DNA of 7,209 nt from Flavobacteriales bacterium. Its GTDB lineage: Bacteria > Bacteroidota > Bacteroidia > Flavobacteriales > Flavobacteriaceae. The notes below the pieces were generated by a model. The model worked only from the letters and a program-made list of their open reading frames with translations, made no database searches and was not told the DNA's origin. Below, one piece after another: positions 6,529-7,209 of this stretch (positions are counted from its first letter, which is position 1; each line of letters starts with the position of its first letter). The translations under genes and the position numbers were made by a program. The stretch lies in assembly GCA_027033875.1 (NCBI GenBank), contig JALVKK010000307.1:1-7209 (forward strand). Direction: 5' to 3'.

Positions 6529-7041
6529 ATGGGAGTTAACAAACATCCTGTATCGGTAATTTTAATTCATTGGTTGACTTTTGTTTTTTTTACAATAGGT
6601 CTATTTTTTTATTTTTATGAAAAGCATAGTAAATTCAATCAACAATTATTCTATCGACTGGAAATTGTTATCGGATTAAGTATCAGCATCCTTACAATCG
6701 TCAGAATTATCAGCAAAATACTAACTGCAAACAGACGACCGCCAAGTATAAAATATTTTAATTCGACTCATAAAAAAACAATAAAAATAATCTATTATCT
6801 CATATATCTGTTTTTGCTTTTTACCCCTTTGATTGGCTTGACAACTTACTATCAATTGCTGTCATTATCTAATGATTTTATAGGAATGCAACCGGACAGA
6901 TTTCAACTTGACCAAACCTTATTTGTTATTCAATTCGGCGCTATACTTTTTCTTTTATCATTGATCATTATCCATATAGGTTTTGTTATACATTACATCG
7001 TTAAAACAAAAGACAATATATTAAAACGGATGTTTTTTTAA
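6529..7041 (+). CDS. Cytochrome b561-like four-helix membrane protein with a reduced haem-ligand set
   Basis: This 170-residue inner-membrane protein has four hydrophobic segments (about 8-30, 44-63, 84-108 and 131-157), the layout of the prokaryotic b561/CybB family. The N-terminal HPVSVILIHWLTF (6-18), the TPLIGL turn in helix 3 (99-104) and the C-terminal KDNILKRMF (161-169) align well with E. coli CybB (ISIHWL, LPVIGL, KDNTLLRMM). CybB is a di-haem quinone-linked superoxide oxidase, with ligands recalled as His13/His151 and His46/His137. Here His14 and His149 match the first pair, but the other positions hold Glu45 and Gln135, so only the cytoplasmic-side haem site looks intact. The chosen start is the ATG at 6529; the in-frame TTG one codon earlier is unlikely. 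Electron-transfer function is inferred; partner and substrate are unknown. Confidence 0.78.
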   Translation: MGVNKHPVSVILIHWLTFVFFTIGLFFYFYEKHSKFNQQLFYRLEIVIGLSISILTIVRIISKILTANRRPPSIKYFNSTHKKTIKIIYYLIYLFLLFTPLIGLTTYYQLLSLSNDFIGMQPDRFQLDQTLFVIQFGAILFLLSLIIIHIGFVIHYIVKTKDNILKRMFF

Positions 7042-7108
7042 CACATATATTTGTTTGATATAGCAAATTACAGATGACTATAAACTGATTTTTTGCCCTA
7101 TATTTTCG

Positions 7109-7116
7109 TAAATTTG
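7109..7116 (+). promoter_or_regulatory. Possible -7 box for a gene entering the right edge
   Basis: TAAATTTG matches TAnnTTTG. The nearest TTG (7093-7095) is only 13 bases upstream, too close for a normal -33 element. Transcription would begin near 7122, about 60 bases before the ATG at 7181. Confidence 0.35.
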
Positions 7117-7180
7117 CATCTACTTATTCAGATTGAAAAAATTTTGTATTTTCGCAAAAAATAAGATATATGAAACGAAC

Positions 7181-7209
7181 ATGAATTTTTTTAATCATAA
7201 AATACACAC
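7181..7209 (+). CDS. Possible start of a gene cut by the window edge
   Basis: An ATG at 7181 opens a frame that reads MNFFNHKIH to the end of the window without a stop. The ATG 11 bases earlier (7170) meets a stop after four codons. Promoter-like motifs lie upstream. Nine codons are too few for identification, and the frame may not be coding at all. Confidence 0.3.

Larger units (their letters stand above)
7042..7209. other. Right-edge intergenic stretch with promoter-like motif
   Basis: After the b561-like gene there is no convincing terminator; ATTTG (7070-area) and CAAAT near 7050-7070 could pair only as a five-base stem. A full TAnnTTTG match, TAAATTTG, lies at 7109-7116 without a well-spaced TTG, and the near match TATTTTCG is at 7147-7154. 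Both face a possible gene start at 7181. Confidence 0.5.

Overview
This AT-rich window looks like Bacteroidota chromosome, probably Flavobacteriia- or Bacteroidales-like. The evidence is a PorG-type (DUF6089) gene next to uppS, bamA and two OmpH/Skp genes, signal peptides that end just before Gln, near-absence of Shine-Dalgarno sequences, and several copies of the Bacteroidota -7 promoter motif TAnnTTTG. I see no mobile element, CRISPR array, RNA gene or broken gene.

The first 5.7 kb is one minus-strand operon, read from right to left: porG (5676-4954), uppS (4938-4189), bamA (4199-1647), a long skp paralogue (1600-596) and a standard skp (564-61). The gaps are 15, -11 (overlap), 46 and 31 bases. 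A strong hairpin with an A/T tract at 4-32 closes it. The genes form an envelope-building set. UppS makes the C55 lipid carrier for wall and surface glycans, and BamA inserts outer-membrane barrels. The Skp proteins chaperone those barrels across the periplasm, and PorG is an outer-membrane protein of the type IX secretion/gliding machinery. The gene order is a familiar one in this phylum, so the operon is mostly conventional.

A 261-base divergent intergenic region (5677-5937) holds candidate promoters for both directions. To the right, on the plus strand, are a TrmH/SpoU-family RNA 2'-O-methyltransferase (5938-6474) and a small four-helix cytochrome b561-like protein (6529-7041) with its own well-spaced promoter. 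The last 168 bases are intergenic, with a promoter-like motif and possibly the first codons of another gene at the right edge.

I did not find a clearly new system. The observations most worth a second look are two. The b561-like protein appears to have lost both ligands of one haem while keeping both ligands of the other. The long Skp paralogue carries a basic, repeat-built C-terminal tail of about 160 residues, which doubles its size.
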